Source: Campylobacteraceae bacterium
GTDB taxonomy: Bacteria > Campylobacterota > Campylobacteria > Campylobacterales > Sulfurovaceae
DNA length: 44,124 nucleotides
Direction: 5' to 3'
Assembly: GCA_027063105.1 (NCBI GenBank)
Contig: JAMOSL010000110.1
Span: forward strand, 1 to 44,124
The notes below the pieces were generated by a model. That model saw nothing but the letters and a program-made list of their open reading frames with translations, was not told the origin of the DNA and did not search any database. The position numbers and the translations under genes were made by a program. Below, piece by piece: positions 42,725-44,124 of the stretch (position 1 is the first letter of the stretch; the number at the start of each line of letters is the position of its first letter).

Positions 42725-43699
42725 TTATATACTATCCTTTATTTTTTCCAAAAATCTCTTCATAAGACTCTTTTTTTCTGGCTCATAATCCTTGTAATAT
42801 CGAATATTTTCTATCTTTTTAATATCCCTAAAATACGCTTTTAACTCATCGGGACTTCGGCTATTTATTAAGCTTTTATTAATAATTGATGGTTCATACT
42901 GTGGGTCTATCTCCAAAGATCTATTAAAATGCTCTAATGCCTTCTCTTTCTGTCCTAAGGCTGCACAGCAGAGTCCTAAGTTTCCATGTGTTTGGATAAT
43001 TTTATCACAAAATACTATAGATTTTTCAAAATACTCTTTTGCTTTAGAATAATCTTTAATATCACAATACTCAAAAGCCCTTTTGCATAGTTCATCAGAT
43101 TTTATATACTCCTCTATGGCTACATTTCCAAAAGTTTCTACTATCATATCTGTAAATTTCTTCGCAATTTGATATAACTCACTATTACTATCCTCAATCT
43201 TCATTAAAGAGAGAAACTCAGATGCCATCATTCCTAAATCTTCTTTCTTCTTATAGATTATGGCTTTATTATAAAAAGCTTCTGAAAAAATAGGATATAT
43301 ATCTGTAGCCTTATTTAGATAGATTAATGCCTCATCAAAATTTTTATTCTGAATTTCAATCACACCCATAGCGTAGTTGGTCTGATGATAAGTGGGATAT
43401 TTCTCTAAAAGTTGTTTTATCTTCAACTCTGCAACAGAAAACTGATTCTGTTCCAATAATTCAAGAGCCAAATCAACCTCCTCATCAATTTCAGGAGATA
43501 ATATAGCTATAAATTTTGAATTACTACTCTTATTTACTTTTAACAACTCATGTTGATGATTTAATGAGTAGTGTTGACAACCAACACAACTATTTCCCCT
43601 AATTTCGGCACAGCACTTCGAGCATATAGTTTCATTATCTTTAATGATGCAAACTCTTCTTGATTTACCTTTTTTACATATTGGACATTTTTTTTTCAA
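42725..43699 (-). CDS. TPR-repeat protein with N-terminal Cys-rich zinc-binding domain
   Basis: KKKCPICKKGKSRRVCIIKDNETICSKCCAEIRGNSCVGCQHY then TPR-like helices (HGNLGLCCAALGQKEKALEHFNRSLEIDPQY). Confidence 0.82.
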   Translation of the reverse strand: MKKKCPICKKGKSRRVCIIKDNETICSKCCAEIRGNSCVGCQHYSLNHQHELLKVNKSSNSKFIAILSPEIDEEVDLALELLEQNQFSVAELKIKQLLEKYPTYHQTNYAMGVIEIQNKNFDEALIYLNKATDIYPIFSEAFYNKAIIYKKKEDLGMMASEFLSLMKIEDSNSELYQIAKKFTDMIVETFGNVAIEEYIKSDELCKRAFEYCDIKDYSKAKEYFEKSIVFCDKIIQTHGNLGLCCAALGQKEKALEHFNRSLEIDPQYEPSIINKSLINSRSPDELKAYFRDIKKIENIRYYKDYEPEKKSLMKRFLEKIKDSI

Positions 43700-43835
43700 T
43701 TTTAAACCTTGTACTTTTTATATTTTTTAGTAGAATTCAAAAAAACTCTCTTTTCCCAAATGTCTTACATACTCTTTTACCAACTCATCAAGTGGTTTCA
43801 TAACATCTATCTCCATCCAATCGTCAACGCTCCCT

Positions 43836-44124
43836 CTATAGTTGTATCTCTCTCTTGATTAAATACGCCACATTCGCAAAAATGAGGTCATGTATAAGGT
43901 TCAAGCTACCTTATTTAATTGTTTTAGCAAAATTCCTCTAATCTTATCTTGATACCATTGCTCTTCATCTCTCTTAGTATTTTCAATAAGTTTTCTTTTT
44001 CCAAGAAGTCTATCAATCCTCTTCATTAGTGGGAAAAGTACCTCTTTGGAAAAATTATCTCCAGCAATAATAACCTCACTATCACTATAACAAGTTGCAA
44101 ATGTTCTCACTCCTGGGTCAATCG
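43836..44124 (-). pseudogene. tnpB/OrfB remnant (IS200/IS605-type), frameshifted; continues beyond the right window edge
   Basis: Frame from the window edge reads IDPGVRTFATCYSD...KRDEEQWYQDKIRGILLKQLNKVA*; after the stop another frame continues NLIHDLIFANVAYLIKREIQL*, matching the expected TnpB continuation. Confidence 0.75.

Overview
AT-rich chromosomal window that looks like a Campylobacterota (Epsilonproteobacteria) sulfur oxidiser and contains the replication-origin region. The ruvC / dnaA / (oriC-like intergenic) / dnaN block is followed by pyrG, recJ, eno, recA, mqnD, a PAS sensor, tig, nifS-nifU, a small phage-like replication module, panC, moeA, typA, mqnA, type II secretion pseudopilins, rraA, a soxCDYZ cluster with linked metallo-beta-lactamase, thioredoxin, MOSC and DUF302-like genes, gpmI, mraY-murD and a tRNA-Phe(GAA). 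The strongest discovery candidate is nifU (17268-18710): its ORF is interrupted in frame by about 157 aa with all the hallmarks of an endonuclease-less HINT/mini-intein. The insertion sits immediately before the third active-site cysteine of the IscU-type Fe-S scaffold domain, so the intein's +1 nucleophile is also the cluster-assembly cysteine. Other notable structures: an oriC-like region with at least 13 TTATTCAC DnaA-type boxes and two 65-bp near-identical copies of a 57-nt palindrome about 424 bp apart, plus a (TAC)n DnaA-trio-like tract just before dnaN; a REPIN-like pair of inverted palindromes between nifS and nifU; a 45-bp in-frame repeat inside a phage O-like replication gene; and a frameshifted tnpB remnant at the right edge. 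All calls come from reading the sequence and ORF translations; no database searches or computations were run.
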